Assembly: GCF_008042125.1 (NCBI RefSeq)
Contig: NZ_RDBI01000035.1
Coordinates: 111,343 to 170,938, forward strand
DNA from: Streptomyces sp. MS191
GTDB lineage: Bacteria; Actinomycetota; Actinomycetes; Streptomycetales; Streptomycetaceae
DNA length: 59,596 nt
Direction: 5' to 3'
Shown: in pieces, positions 16,006 to 24,862 of the stretch
How positions within the stretch are numbered: position 1 is the stretch's first letter
Layout: every line of letters starts with the position of its first letter
Notes under the pieces: generated by a model
Database searches by the model: none
What the model was told of the DNA's origin: nothing
What the model saw: only the letters and a program-made list of their open reading frames with translations
Program-made: the position numbers and the translations under genes

Positions 16006-17907
16006 ATGACCTCACATGGCATACGTTTCCGGCGTGCGCGAAGGACGGTGGCCCGGCTCACCGTGGGCTGTCTGCTGACCGTCGGTCTGGTGGGAGCCGG
16101 ACCGGCGGTCGTCGCCGCCCCGACGGTCGCGGACACCGCGACCGTGGTCCCCGTCCAGACCACCGGCCCCGCCGAGAAGCGCTTCAACCTGGTGGTCATG
16201 GGCGACGGCTACACGGCCGAGGAGATGCCGCGGTTCCGCGCCGACGTCGAGAAGCACCTGAACGTGCTGTGGAGCGTCGAACCCTTCGCCTCGTACCGCT
16301 CGTACGTCAACGTGTGGGCGGTGGAGGTCCCTTCGCGCGAGTCGGGAGTCGACTGCGACCCCGCGCTGGACGCCCCGCGCCGGGACACCGCCCTGGGCAT
16401 GGGCTTCTGGGGCGGCTGCGACCCCGGCAGCGTGCAGCGGCTGCTCACGGTGGACAGCCGGCTCGCCGGCGCCCTGGCCGACCTCGTGCCCGGGACGACG
16501 GGAGCCAACCGCCAGATCGTCGCCCTCGCGCACAGCGACACCTACGGCGGAGCGGGCGGCAGTTACGCCACCGCGTCCGGCGGGAACGCCCTCTCCGCGC
16601 TGATCACCCCGCACGAGATCGGGCATTCGCTGGGCAAGCTGCAGGACGAGTACGACTACTACGCACGGGGTGTCCCGGGCGGGGCCTACTCGGGGCCCGA
16701 GCCGTCCTCGGCCCACCACACCCTGCTCACGGAGGAGCAGATGCGCGCGCAGCGCGCCAAGTGGTGGCGCTGGCTGGGCGAGGAGAGCGAGTCGGGCGGC
16801 GTCCTCGGCCGCCACGAGGGCGGGATGTACAGCACCCAGGGGGTGTGGCGGCCGAGCCGGCACTCGCTGATGAAGACCCTCGGCTACGCCTTCGACCAGG
16901 TGGAGCGGGAGGTGATGGTCCAGGCGATCTCGGCCAAGGTGGACCTGGTCCAGGACCACACGGACAACTCCGCCCCGCTGGGCGCCGACCGCACCGTCTG
17001 GGTGGACACCCTGCACCCCGTGGGCGGTGAACTGTCGGTCCGCTGGCGGCTGGACGGCCGGCAGCTGGCCACCGGCGGCTCCCGCACCGTGGACCTGCGG
17101 AACCTGCGCCTCTCCCCCGGCACCCACACCCTGACCGCGACCGTGAGCGACCCGACCCCGTTCGTCCGGGACCCGGCGGTCCGCGCCTCGGCGGCGCTCA
17201 CCCGGACCGTGAGCTGGACCGTGGACACCCGCGCGACCACTCCGGTCCAGGAGACGGAGGCCGCGTTCACGGGGCACACCGCGACCAGGGCCCCGGTCGG
17301 CGCGCGGTCCGTCGTGTACGCCGACACCACCCATCCGACGCGCCGCACGCTCTCCGTGCGCTGGACCCTCGACGGCCGTGCCGTCGCCGACGACGGCAAC
17401 GACCGTGATCTCGACCTGCGTTCGCTGCGCCTGTCCCCCGGCACGCACACGCTGACCGCCCGGATCCCGGGCAGCCGCGCCGAGTCGACCTGGACGGTCG
17501 ACGCCCGGCCGGCGACGGCGGCGTACGAACTGTCGAAGCCGCTGCGGACCGTGCACCGGCCGGGCGGAGCCGTCGAGTACGTCTACGACGGCGCGTTCAC
17601 CATGCGGCTGACGGCCCGGGACGACCGGCCGGGCACGGTGGTGAGCCAGTTCCGGGTGGACGGCGACGGCTGGTACACGTACTACGGCTGGCCGACGGAC
17701 GCCGCGGCACCCTTCCGCTTCTCGCCGTCGGGCACGGTCGTCGACGACCTCGTGTACGGCAAGCTGGGCCGCAGCCGGGCCGTGCCGTGGGACGACGCGA
17801 CACCGGACTACGGCACGCACACGGTGGAGTACCGGACGATCGACGCCGCCGGGAACGTGGGCGCCCCCTCGTCGTTCCGGGTCACCCTGGTGAAGCCGGC
17901 CGCGTAG
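16006..17907 (+). CDS. Secreted M64-family (IgA peptidase-like) metallopeptidase
   Basis: This 633-residue protein has an arginine-rich Sec/Tat-like signal peptide (RARRTVARLTVGCLLTVGLV, cleavage near AVVAAP) followed by an M64 peptidase domain (about 55-320). The zinc site is HEIGHSLGKLQDEYD with the Met-turn region downstream. Two tandem Ig-like repeats follow (about 325-400 and 425-490), each with the same TLHP...LRLSPGTHTLTA pattern, then a C-terminal beta domain. It is probably a secreted protease acting on host, mycelial or environmental protein. TACGCT eight bases before ATG 16006 suggests a leaderless start. A strong terminator follows at 17935-17970. Confidence 0.88.
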   Translation: MTSHGIRFRRARRTVARLTVGCLLTVGLVGAGPAVVAAPTVADTATVVPVQTTGPAEKRFNLVVMGDGYTAEEMPRFRADVEKHLNVLWSVEPFASYRSYVNVWAVEVPSRESGVDCDPALDAPRRDTALGMGFWGGCDPGSVQRLLTVDSRLAGALADLVPGTTGANRQIVALAHSDTYGGAGGSYATASGGNALSALITPHEIGHSLGKLQDEYDYYARGVPGGAYSGPEPSSAHHTLLTEEQMRAQRAKWWRWLGEESESGGVLGRHEGGMYSTQGVWRPSRHSLMKTLGYAFDQVEREVMVQAISAKVDLVQDHTDNSAPLGADRTVWVDTLHPVGGELSVRWRLDGRQLATGGSRTVDLRNLRLSPGTHTLTATVSDPTPFVRDPAVRASAALTRTVSWTVDTRATTPVQETEAAFTGHTATRAPVGARSVVYADTTHPTRRTLSVRWTLDGRAVADDGNDRDLDLRSLRLSPGTHTLTARIPGSRAESTWTVDARPATAAYELSKPLRTVHRPGGAVEYVYDGAFTMRLTARDDRPGTVVSQFRVDGDGWYTYYGWPTDAAAPFRFSPSGTVVDDLVYGKLGRSRAVPWDDATPDYGTHTVEYRTIDAAGNVGAPSSFRVTLVKPAA

Positions 17908-17934
17908 CCCGCCGGCCCGGTCGACCGGCAGGAG

Positions 17935-17970
17935 AAGGGGCCCGCAGCCCTCACGGTCTGCGGGCCCCTT
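17935..17970. terminator. Bidirectional terminator between convergent genes
   Basis: A perfect 13-bp inverted repeat AAGGGGCCCGCAG / CTGCGGGCCCCTT with a 10-base loop lies between the peptidase stop (17907) and the methyltransferase stop (17996). The flanking AA/TT pairs give short A- and T-runs, so it can work from both sides. Confidence 0.85.
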
Positions 17971-17995
17971 CCGTGGAGGGACGGGTGGGACGCGG

Positions 17996-18802
17996 TCAGG
18001 GCTTGCGGCCGACCGCGGCCCAGCCCGGAATCGGGTCGTCGCCGATGACCGGGACGGGCTCGCCCAGCTCGGGGTGCCACTCGGCCGTGAGCGAGACACC
18101 GGGCTCGACGAACTCGAGTCCGTCGAAGAACGCGGCCAGCTCGTCGCGCGACCGGGGCCGCAGGGTCAGGCCGCGCGCCCGGTACATCCCCGCGGCCTTC
18201 GCGGCGCCCTCCGGATCGAAGTCCCCGGTGACGTGCGAGAGCACCAGGTAGCTGCCGGGCGCGAGCTTCTCCACGAGCTTGCCGACCAGGTCGTACGCCC
18301 CGTCCTCGTCGCCCACGAAGTGCAGCAGGGCGAGCATGGAGAGGGCTATCGGCTGGTCGAAATCAAGGACTTTTCCAGCCCTTTCGAGGATCATCTCGGG
18401 CTCTCGGGCGTCCGCCTGGATGTACTCGGTGGCCCCCTCGGGGGTCGAGCGCAGCAGGGCGGCCGCGTGCGCGAGCACGATCGGGTCGTTGTCGCAGTAG
18501 ACGATCCGCGACTCGGGCGCCACCTGCTGGGCTATCTGGTGCAGGTTGGGCTCGGTCGGGATGCCGGTGCCGATGTCCAGGTACTGGCGTACGCCGTTGG
18601 CGCCGAGCCAGCGGATGGCGCGGTGCATGAAGGCCCGGTTGACCCGGGCCATGTCCCGGCCCCGGGCGTCGACCGTGAGCAGCTGCCGGGCCATCTCCTC
18701 GTCGACCGGGTAGTTGTCCTTGCCGCCCAGGAACCAGTCGTACATCCGCGCGGGATGCGGCTTGCTGGTGTCGATCCTTACGGCTGCGGGGTCCTGGGTC
18801 AT
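17996..18802 (-). CDS. SAM-dependent methyltransferase, DUF574 (Methyltransf_19) family
   Basis: This 268-residue protein belongs to the DUF574 family that is greatly expanded in Streptomyces. Recognisable parts are HPARMYDWFLGGKDNYPVD at the N-terminus, the SAM-binding motif LDIGTGIPTEPNLHQ, the acidic strand end IVYCDNDPIV, and AADARE-like YIQADAREPE. It is predicted to be a cytosolic class I methyltransferase; substrates are unknown for nearly all members. AGGAG sits just before ATG 18802. Its 3' end faces the peptidase gene across a shared terminator. It lies downstream of the XRE/DUF397 pair on the same strand but with its own upstream region. Confidence 0.9.
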   Translation of the reverse strand: MTQDPAAVRIDTSKPHPARMYDWFLGGKDNYPVDEEMARQLLTVDARGRDMARVNRAFMHRAIRWLGANGVRQYLDIGTGIPTEPNLHQIAQQVAPESRIVYCDNDPIVLAHAAALLRSTPEGATEYIQADAREPEMILERAGKVLDFDQPIALSMLALLHFVGDEDGAYDLVGKLVEKLAPGSYLVLSHVTGDFDPEGAAKAAGMYRARGLTLRPRSRDELAAFFDGLEFVEPGVSLTAEWHPELGEPVPVIGDDPIPGWAAVGRKP

Positions 18803-18879
18803 CGGGGCTCCTGGTCGGCGGAGAGAACTACTGGCACTGCAGCAAGAGTTACGCGACGAGCGGGGTGTGACGGAAGAGG

Positions 18880-19116
18880 TCAGGTGAGCAGAAAGTCTGC
18901 CTGACCTGATTTCGCTCCCTGGATGAAGGCGGCGATCTCGCCGTGGGTGTAGATGAGGGCGGGGCCTTCAGGGTCTGCGGACTGTCGCACGGCGACTCTG
19001 CCGTCGGCCAGCTTCATGGCCTCCACGCAGTTGCCCCCGTTCCCGCCGCTCCACGGCTTGTGCCAGCCTTCGGCACCGAGATCCGCGGCGGGCATGCCGT
19101 TGTATATGCGATCCAT
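18880..19116 (-). CDS. DUF397 protein
   Basis: This 78-residue protein carries the DUF397 domain (WHKPWSGGNGGNCVEAM, then VAVRQSADPEGPALIYTHGE and AAFIQGAK). In Streptomyces these small proteins are encoded next to XRE-DUF5753 regulators such as WhiJ, and they are thought to interact with or modulate them. Its ATG directly follows the stop of the XRE gene (19117), so the two are co-transcribed and probably coupled. The cysteine in GNCVEA is typical of the family. A neighbouring ATP-binding protein gene completes the common developmental trio. Confidence 0.92.
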   Translation of the reverse strand: MDRIYNGMPAADLGAEGWHKPWSGGNGGNCVEAMKLADGRVAVRQSADPEGPALIYTHGEIAAFIQGAKSGQADFLLT

Positions 19117-19989
19117 TCACAGCTCCTTGCGGAGATTCCGGAGAATCTCCTTCGTGCGTTGTGCAGTCGCGGCCTGGGCCGCCATGCGGTCCATGACCTC
19201 GAGATGGGAGGCCACCTCCGGGCGCGCGTCGAGGTAGACGGCGCCGGTCAGGTACTCGCTGTAGACCATGTCCGGGAGTTCGGGCATGGCGAAGCGGAAG
19301 AGGACGAACGGTCCGTAGGTGCCGGGGTGGTGGCCGGACGCGAACTCCGCGATCTGCAGGGTGACGTTCGGCAGCTCGGACGCTTCGAGCAGCCGGTCGA
19401 GCTGGTCGCGCATCACTTCGGGCCCGTCGCCGACCGGTCGGCGGAACACCGTCTCGTCCATGATCACCCAGAACTTCGGGGCGTCGTCCCTGGTCAGCAG
19501 GGACTGGCGCTCCATCCGCAGGGCTACATGCCGCTCGGTGTCCTCGTCGTTCTCGGCATCTCTGCCGCCGACCGCCCCGCTGCGCAGAATGGCGCGGGCG
19601 TACCCCTCGGTCTGGAGCAGACCGGGGACGAACTGCGGTTCGTACGCCCGGATGAGGCTCGCGGCCCCCTCCAGGCTGACGTACATGGAGAACCAGCCGG
19701 GCAGCACGTCGTGGAACCGCTGCCACCAGCCGGGGAGGTTGGCCTCCTCGGCGAGGGCGACGAAGCCCTCCGCCTCGGAGTCGGTGATGCCGTACGCCTT
19801 CAGCAGGAGCTGTACGTACGGGATCTTCAGCGCGACTTCCGCGGTCTCCATGCGCCGGATCGTCGCCGGAGCGACGCGGAGGACCTTGGCGGCCTCCTCC
19901 CGCTTCAGGCCGGCCCGCTCGCGGAGATCCTGCAGACGCTTGCCGAGAACGACCTGTCCCACCGTGGGGGCGGACCGCGGCTCGCTCAC
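19117..19989 (-). CDS. XRE-family regulator with DUF5753 (WhiJ-like)
   Basis: This 290-residue protein has an N-terminal helix-turn-helix (LGKRLQDLRERAGLKREEAA and VAPATIRRMETAEV, about 13-65), then a DUF5753 domain (about 100-280; YEPQFVPGLLQTEGYARA, VRMDQL-like region, GPFVLFRF). Such proteins control development and secondary metabolism together with DUF397 partners. I choose GTG 19989 because GGGAGGT lies just upstream. Earlier ATGs at 20031 and 20064 would place the start close to or inside a 23-bp dyad at 20054-20076 that looks like this regulator's own operator. The next gene on the strand is its DUF397 partner. Confidence 0.9.
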   Translation of the reverse strand: MSEPRSAPTVGQVVLGKRLQDLRERAGLKREEAAKVLRVAPATIRRMETAEVALKIPYVQLLLKAYGITDSEAEGFVALAEEANLPGWWQRFHDVLPGWFSMYVSLEGAASLIRAYEPQFVPGLLQTEGYARAILRSGAVGGRDAENDEDTERHVALRMERQSLLTRDDAPKFWVIMDETVFRRPVGDGPEVMRDQLDRLLEASELPNVTLQIAEFASGHHPGTYGPFVLFRFAMPELPDMVYSEYLTGAVYLDARPEVASHLEVMDRMAAQAATAQRTKEILRNLRKEL

Positions 19990-20053
19990 TCTCAGACCTC
20001 CCCGACGCGCTGTTTCGACCGAGTGTGCCATGAACAGGGCCAGAGAGAACACA

Positions 20054-20089
20054 GCACTCTGCAATTTTCAGAGTGCCACTTGCCAAGTG
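20054..20089. promoter_or_regulatory. Palindromic operator in the XRE / ATP-binding divergent region
   Basis: GCACTCTG (20054-20061), a 7-base AT-rich spacer, and CAGAGTGC (20069-20076) form a perfect 8-bp dyad. A second dyad CACTT-GCC-AAGTG follows immediately (20077-20089). The position, about 65-100 bp upstream of the XRE start and 110-145 bp upstream of the divergent ATP-binding gene, suits an autoregulatory site for the XRE protein. The AT-rich centre stands out from the surrounding DNA. Confidence 0.65.
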
Positions 20090-20198
20090 TCCGCGTCGGG
20101 AGCACAGTATTCCGGTGAACCAGTACGTGCTGCTGTCGTGCGCCGTCACGACCGTCGCGCTGTACGGCACTGCTTACCCACTGTTGTGAGGACCGGTC

Positions 20199-20672
20199 GT
20201 GGCTTCTGGTAACGCGCTTCCCCCAGGTCTCATGGGCCCCCGCGTCATGACCCAGCGCCCACATACCGCCACCTCCCGGCGCTTCGCCTTCGAGCTGCCC
20301 GCCCGCACGGAATCCGTCTCGCGCGCCCGCAGGCTGGCCGAGGAACGCCTCATCCTGTGGGGCTGCGACCCCGACATACGCGACACGGTGACGCTGATCG
20401 TCTCCGAGCTGGTGACCAACGCCGTCGTCCACACCGCGAGCAGCTACGTCGTCTGCGAACTGCGCGAAGGGGAAGAGCAGTTGCGGATAGCGGTACGGGA
20501 CGAGGGAGGCGCGGCGGACCCGCGCATACGCGACTGCGGCGAGGACGAGCGAGGCCGCGGCCTGCTCCTCGTGGACGGCCTCTGCAGCGCCTGGGGCGCC
20601 GACCGCACCGGCCACGGCACGGCCAGAGTCGTCTGGGCGGAGCTCGCCCACGGCATGGGCAACCCGTGCTGA
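20199..20672 (+). CDS. ATP-binding regulatory protein (RsbW/anti-sigma-like HATPase)
   Basis: This 157-residue protein is a single HATPase_c domain of the GHKL type found in Streptomyces anti-sigma/AbaA-like regulators. The N-box is VSELVTNAVVHTAS, the G1 box VRDEGGAADP and the G2 box DERGRGLLLVDGLCSAWG. It probably binds ATP and sequesters or phosphorylates a protein partner rather than acting as a sensor kinase. GTG 20199 follows GAGGA at 20188-20192. It is divergent from the XRE-DUF397 pair and shares the dyad-containing control region, which is the usual arrangement of this developmental gene set. Confidence 0.88.
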   Translation: MASGNALPPGLMGPRVMTQRPHTATSRRFAFELPARTESVSRARRLAEERLILWGCDPDIRDTVTLIVSELVTNAVVHTASSYVVCELREGEEQLRIAVRDEGGAADPRIRDCGEDERGRGLLLVDGLCSAWGADRTGHGTARVVWAELAHGMGNPC

Positions 20673-20677
20673 GGTCG

Positions 20678-21082
20678 ATGGCGACCCTGCTGAACTCCAG
20701 GGGACGCAGGCCCACCGGCTCCGCCTCGACCCGGCTGATCGTCCCCTCGGGCCTCAGCACCGCCCTGGGCTGCGACGCCGTCGGAGTGCCCGCGCGGCAC
20801 GGCTTCCGCGTCCTGTCCCGCCTCCCCTCCAAGGGCTGTGTCTACGCGGACACGGACTGGTGGTGGTGGCTCGTCCCCGCCGGCTCCGACCTCGACCTGA
20901 CCTGGCCGCTGCCGGCCTGCTACGCCCCGGGGGCGGACATCCCCGACCGCGGCCCGCGGCTCATCCACCGGCCCGACGGCACCTCCCCGTACACCCCTCC
21001 GATCCCGCTCTACCTGCTGGCCTGCCAGCTCACCGGGATCACCCCGTCCTGGAACGTCCCGCCCGTACGCTCCGCGCTCTAG
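20678..21082 (+). CDS. Hypothetical protein downstream of the ATP-binding gene
   Basis: This 134-residue protein is not recognised. The start ATG 20678 lies five bases past the previous stop with GAGG before it, so the two genes are likely one transcript. The sequence has a basic N-terminus (NSRGRRPTGSASTRL), a tryptophan cluster DTDWWWWLVPAG, and a proline-rich C-terminal half; there is no signal peptide. Similar small proteins follow ATP-binding regulators in other Streptomyces, but no function is known to me. Confidence 0.6.
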   Translation: MATLLNSRGRRPTGSASTRLIVPSGLSTALGCDAVGVPARHGFRVLSRLPSKGCVYADTDWWWWLVPAGSDLDLTWPLPACYAPGADIPDRGPRLIHRPDGTSPYTPPIPLYLLACQLTGITPSWNVPPVRSAL

Positions 21083-21122
21083 GCATCACCGCGAGCGACA
21101 CCCGGGCCGCGAGGTGACGGCG

Positions 21123-21128
21123 TAGGGT
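21123..21128 (+). promoter_or_regulatory. Probable -10 of a leaderless methyltransferase gene
   Basis: TAGGGT lies exactly six bases before ATG 21135, which has no ribosome-binding site. This spacing is typical of leaderless Streptomyces mRNAs. Confidence 0.5.
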
Positions 21129-21134
21129 CGGTGC

Positions 21135-21914
21135 ATGTTCACCCCCCGGGGCCCGAGCCTCCGTGAGCTGACCGTCCAGGCGCTGTCCTCGGTGGAGCAC
21201 GGCTACGACCTGCTCGCGTCGAAGTTCGACGAGACACCCTTCCGGACCTCGGACCGCCTCCTGGAGGCGGTGACGGACACCCTGCGCCCGCTGGGCCCCT
21301 TCGGCGCCGGACTGGACCTGTGCTGCGGCACCGGCGCGGGCCTGCCCGTCCTGGACGCGCTCTGCACCGGCCGGACCACGGGCGTCGACTTCAGCGCGGG
21401 CATGCTCGCCGAGGCCCGCGCGGCGCATCCCGCGGCCGATCTGGTCCGCGCGGACGCCCTGGCCCTCCCCTTCGCCGGGGCCTTCGACCTTGCGGTCAGC
21501 TTCGGCGCCTTCGGGCACTTCCTGCCGGCGCAGCAGACCCGGCTCTTCGCCCAGGTGCACACCGCGCTGCGGCCGGGCGGCACCTTCGCCTTCCCGCTGC
21601 CCGCGCCGCCGCGCGTCGGCTCGCCGCTCTGGTGGACGCTGCTCGGCTTCGACGGTGCGATGAGGGTCAGGAACGCCCTGTGGCGGCCCCCCTTCGTCAT
21701 GTACTACCGGACCTTCCGCCTGGCGGACGTCCGGGCCGGCCTCACCGGGGCGGGCTTCGCCGTGGAGACCCTCCCCATGGAGTCCCTGGGCAGGCGCGAG
21801 GACGGCAGCCCGCGCTGCCGGATGGTGGTGGCGCGCCGGACGGCGGAGCGACGGGCGGCCCCCGCCGCTCCGCGGGCCGTCACCGCAGGCGTGACGGGGA
21901 GAGCCCGTCCTTGA
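21135..21914 (+). CDS. Class I SAM-dependent methyltransferase
   Basis: This 259-residue protein has the standard methyltransferase fold: motif I LDLCCGTGAGLPVLDAL (about 57-73), acidic loop TGVDFSAGMLAEA, motif II ADLVRADALALPF, and FDLAVSFGAFGHFLPAQQ. It resembles small-molecule or ubiquinone-type methyltransferases; the acceptor is unknown. The 3' end overlaps the convergent beta-propeller gene by 35 bp. A leaderless start is suggested by TAGGGT six bases upstream. Confidence 0.85.
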   Translation: MFTPRGPSLRELTVQALSSVEHGYDLLASKFDETPFRTSDRLLEAVTDTLRPLGPFGAGLDLCCGTGAGLPVLDALCTGRTTGVDFSAGMLAEARAAHPAADLVRADALALPFAGAFDLAVSFGAFGHFLPAQQTRLFAQVHTALRPGGTFAFPLPAPPRVGSPLWWTLLGFDGAMRVRNALWRPPFVMYYRTFRLADVRAGLTGAGFAVETLPMESLGRREDGSPRCRMVVARRTAERRAAPAAPRAVTAGVTGRARP

Positions 21915-22914
21915 GCAGGACGCGCGGGGCGCCGGTGCCGTCGGCCGGGACCGTCCAGACGTCGTGGGCGTCCTTCTGGCCGCCCTCCCCCGGCAGGGCG
22001 TAGGCCAGGGTGCGGTCGTCGAGCCAGAGCGCCTGGTCGTCGACGCTGCGGCGCTCGGCCAGCGGTGTCGACTTCATCGTGCGCAGGTCGAGCACGTGCT
22101 CGCGCCAGAGCGCGGCGGTCCCGAGCACGCGCTTCTTGTAGGCGATCCGGGTGCCGTCCGGGGAGAGCGAGGGGCATTCCACGTTCTGTGCGAGGGTGGT
22201 GACCGTGCGCCGCGCGAGGGAGCCGCGGACCAGGTAGGTGTGCTTGCCGGTGCTCAGGGTGGCGTAGAAGGTGTCGTCGTCGGCCGTGAAGGTGACGCCC
22301 CAGAAGTTGACGTCGGCCGCCCGGTAGGGCTTGCCGTCCAGGGTGACGGCGAACTCCTCCAGGCTGGGCACGAGCTTCCAGCCGCGGGTGTCCAGGATCG
22401 CGGTGCGGGTGGAGAAGAAGGCGGTCCCGTAGGACTCGCCGTTGACGAAGACGGTCCAGGCGATCAGCCTGCCGCTGGGCGAGACCCGGGCGCGGCTGGG
22501 GATGCCGGCGAGGGGATACGTCTTCACCGTGCGCAGGTCCGCGTCCAGGATCCGGGCGCGGTAGTTCTGCTGGGCCACGCCGGTCGAGGACTGGAGGCAG
22601 ACGCCGGTGCCCCGGGCGGTGTGGAAGCGGAGGCAGCTGACGCCGGAGGCCGTGCGGGTGGCGCCGGTGGGGTCGGCCGACGGGACGGTGACGAGTTCGT
22701 CCCGGTGCGGGCCGGCGGCCGTGTTGCGGAAGACCAGCCGCTCGGCCTGACCCAGCGTCACCTTGCCCTCGGTGACGGCCGGTCCGCCGGCCCGGGGCCG
22801 GTTCCGCCGGTCGGCCTCGTCGGCCGCCCGCAGGACGGACCAGGCTCCGACTCCGCCGAGCAGCACGATCGCGAGGGCCAGGATCAGCAGGCGACGCTGC
22901 GGGGTCAGGTTCAT
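21880..22914 (-). CDS. Membrane-anchored TolB-like beta-propeller protein
   Basis: This 344-residue protein has an N-terminal membrane anchor (LLILALAIVLLGGVGAWSVL, about 9-28) and an extracytoplasmic region made of WD40-like/PD40 repeats. These are seen as SRARVSPSGRLIAWTVF, VECPSLSPDGTRIAYKKR and SVDDQALWLDDRTLAYAL, the S-P-D/S-G-x-x-I-A/W signature of TolB-type propellers. It probably binds a ligand or protein at the cell surface. ATG 22914 overlaps the stop of the upstream MFS gene in ATGA, so translation is coupled and the two proteins probably work together, for example as exporter and surface partner. Confidence 0.82.
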   Translation of the reverse strand: MNLTPQRRLLILALAIVLLGGVGAWSVLRAADEADRRNRPRAGGPAVTEGKVTLGQAERLVFRNTAAGPHRDELVTVPSADPTGATRTASGVSCLRFHTARGTGVCLQSSTGVAQQNYRARILDADLRTVKTYPLAGIPSRARVSPSGRLIAWTVFVNGESYGTAFFSTRTAILDTRGWKLVPSLEEFAVTLDGKPYRAADVNFWGVTFTADDDTFYATLSTGKHTYLVRGSLARRTVTTLAQNVECPSLSPDGTRIAYKKRVLGTAALWREHVLDLRTMKSTPLAERRSVDDQALWLDDRTLAYALPGEGGQKDAHDVWTVPADGTGAPRVLLKDGLSPSRLR

Positions 22915-24494
22915 CGGGTCTCTCCGGTGGGGCGCAGCGCGGCGCCGGCGACGGTGGCGCAGCAGACGAGTCCGAGCGCGGCGGCGGCCAGCGCCGGGCC
23001 GTCGCCCCACGCGGCCCACGCTGCGCCGAAGGCGAGCGAGCAGCTGAAGCGGGCCAGGGCCTGCCCCGTGCCGACCAGGGCCAGTCCGCTGGCGCGCAGC
23101 CCTTCGGGAACCGTGGCGGCGACGGCGGCGGGCAGCACCCCGTCGGTGGCGGCGTAGAACGCGCCGTGGAGCAGCAGCACCAGGTACGGCACGAAGGGGG
23201 TCGACGGTGCCCAGAGCAGCAGGGCGTAGGCGAGGAGCAGGCCGGCGTGGCCGGTCAGGAAGACGGTGCGACGGCCGATCCGGTCGGAGAGGCGGCCCAG
23301 CGGCATGGCGAGCAGCAGGAACACGGCGGCGGTGCCGAGCGGGAGCAGCGGGAACCACTGCTCGCCGATCCCGGTGCGGCGCTGCACGAGCAGGTAGAGG
23401 AAGGCGTCGCTGACGGTGGTGAGGCCGAGGAGCACGGCGCAGACGAACAGCGAGCGCAGCCGGCGGCCGCGCAGCAGGCCGAGGGCGGCGCGCAGGTCGG
23501 GACGCGGCGGGGCGGGTACCGCCGCGGCCGCCTCCGTCGCTCCGGCCTCGGCGGCCGGGGGGTCCTCGGCGGTGCGCGCGGCGGGCACCCGGGCGGTCCC
23601 CGCGGTGTCCCCGGCCGGCGGGGCGGCGTCCGGGCCGCCGGCCTCGGATCCGCCCGGGGCGGGGCCGGCGGCGGCGCGGCCCTGGCGGCCCGGTACGAAC
23701 AGCACCAGGACCAGCACCCCGAGCGCCGCCACGCAGCCGCTCACCGCGAAGACCGCGTCGTAGCCGCCGGCCGCCACGCCCAGGATCAGGAAGGCGAGGA
23801 CCGGGCCGAGCAGGGCGCCGGTGGTGTCCATCGCCCGGTGCACGCCGAAGACGCGGCCCTGGCGTTCGGGCGGGGCGGACAGCGAGATCATCGCGTCGCG
23901 CGGCGCGGTGCGCAGCCCCTTGCCGGTGCGGTCCAGGGTGAGGGCCGCGCCGAGGGCGCCCAGGTTGTGCACCAGGAGCAGGGGCTTGCCCAGCGCGGAC
24001 AGGCCGTAGCCGATGCCGGCGATCAGCTTGTGGTTGCGCACCCGGTCGGCCAGGTGGCCGCCGGTCAGCTGGACCAGGGCGCTGACGCCGTTCTGCAGAC
24101 CGTCCAGCACGCCGAAACCGAGCGGGCTGAGGCCGAGCCCGATGACGAGGTAGAGCGGGAGGACGGCCGTGACCATCTCGGTGGACACGTCGGTGATGAG
24201 ACTGACGGTGCCGAGGGCCAGCACGGTCGGGGGGACCGCCCGCAGCGGCCCCCGCCTCCGTATGCCGTCGGGTGTGGCGGGCGAGGTCTCGGCGGACTCG
24301 CGGGCCCCGCGGGGTGTTGAGCGATCGGCCAGGTACACAGTCGAGGACTCCAGCTGCGGTGACGCCGAGGTGGTCGGGACGCCCGGTCGAGCGGGCGGGG
24401 CCCAACTGTAGCCTCTGGACGCCCGGACGACCGGTGGTTCAGGTGCGGCATACCGACTGCTTGGCACCAATTCTTCGAAACGCCTCATCGTCAC
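22911..24494 (-). CDS. MFS transporter
   Basis: This 527-residue membrane protein of the major facilitator superfamily has a 90-residue cytosolic N-terminus, then helices beginning at TVLALGTVSLITDVSTEMVT. Loop 2-3 reads GGHLADRVRNHK and a later conserved segment is DRTGKGLRTAPRDAMISL, which marks a subfamily common in actinobacteria. A long Ala/Pro/Gly-rich loop of about 65 residues (PGRQGRAAAG onward) separates the two six-helix halves. Substrate is unknown. It is the first gene of a two-gene operon with the beta-propeller protein and is divergent from the glycopolymer locus. Confidence 0.85.
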   Translation of the reverse strand: MTMRRFEELVPSSRYAAPEPPVVRASRGYSWAPPARPGVPTTSASPQLESSTVYLADRSTPRGARESAETSPATPDGIRRRGPLRAVPPTVLALGTVSLITDVSTEMVTAVLPLYLVIGLGLSPLGFGVLDGLQNGVSALVQLTGGHLADRVRNHKLIAGIGYGLSALGKPLLLVHNLGALGAALTLDRTGKGLRTAPRDAMISLSAPPERQGRVFGVHRAMDTTGALLGPVLAFLILGVAAGGYDAVFAVSGCVAALGVLVLVLFVPGRQGRAAAGPAPGGSEAGGPDAAPPAGDTAGTARVPAARTAEDPPAAEAGATEAAAAVPAPPRPDLRAALGLLRGRRLRSLFVCAVLLGLTTVSDAFLYLLVQRRTGIGEQWFPLLPLGTAAVFLLLAMPLGRLSDRIGRRTVFLTGHAGLLLAYALLLWAPSTPFVPYLVLLLHGAFYAATDGVLPAAVAATVPEGLRASGLALVGTGQALARFSCSLAFGAAWAAWGDGPALAAAALGLVCCATVAGAALRPTGETR

Positions 24495-24862
24495 CGTGTT
24501 GTGGACCTATCTTGCGGTTGTACGCTGCGAGTTGAGCACGGCATTCGCTGTGCGCTGGGGGTGTTCGTGGGGGGTATCACCGGCAGTGGGCAGGAGTGTT
24601 CGCGCTCCGATGTCGACTGCCTTTCTCGGCATGCCCGGGTACGGCCGGCCGTCGGCGGGGGTGCGTGCGACGACCGTGTCCGCGCGCCTGGGGACCGTCC
24701 GATCGGCTGACGCCGCGCACTGTCGTGCGCGGACGCTCCGGTGACCGCTCTCCTCCTTACGTTCCAGCGCGCTTCGCGCGTCGACTCGTCTTTTCCACAG
24801 TCCAACAGCAAGCAGATCCGGGGCGGTTCGCCCGTCCCGGGACCGACCCGAGGGGGGTGGGT
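24495..24862. other. Intergenic region at the left edge of the glycopolymer locus
   Basis: The 368 bases between the MFS start and the first glycopolymer gene hold no convincing gene. An upstream open frame continuing into the next gene reads as cysteine/arginine-rich sequence without family features. TTGTGG (about 24500) with TACGCT 16 bp later could be a plus-strand promoter. The palindromic GCGCGCTTCGCGCGT at 24767-24781 is close to the following gene but may be a chance GC-rich motif. Confidence 0.5.
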
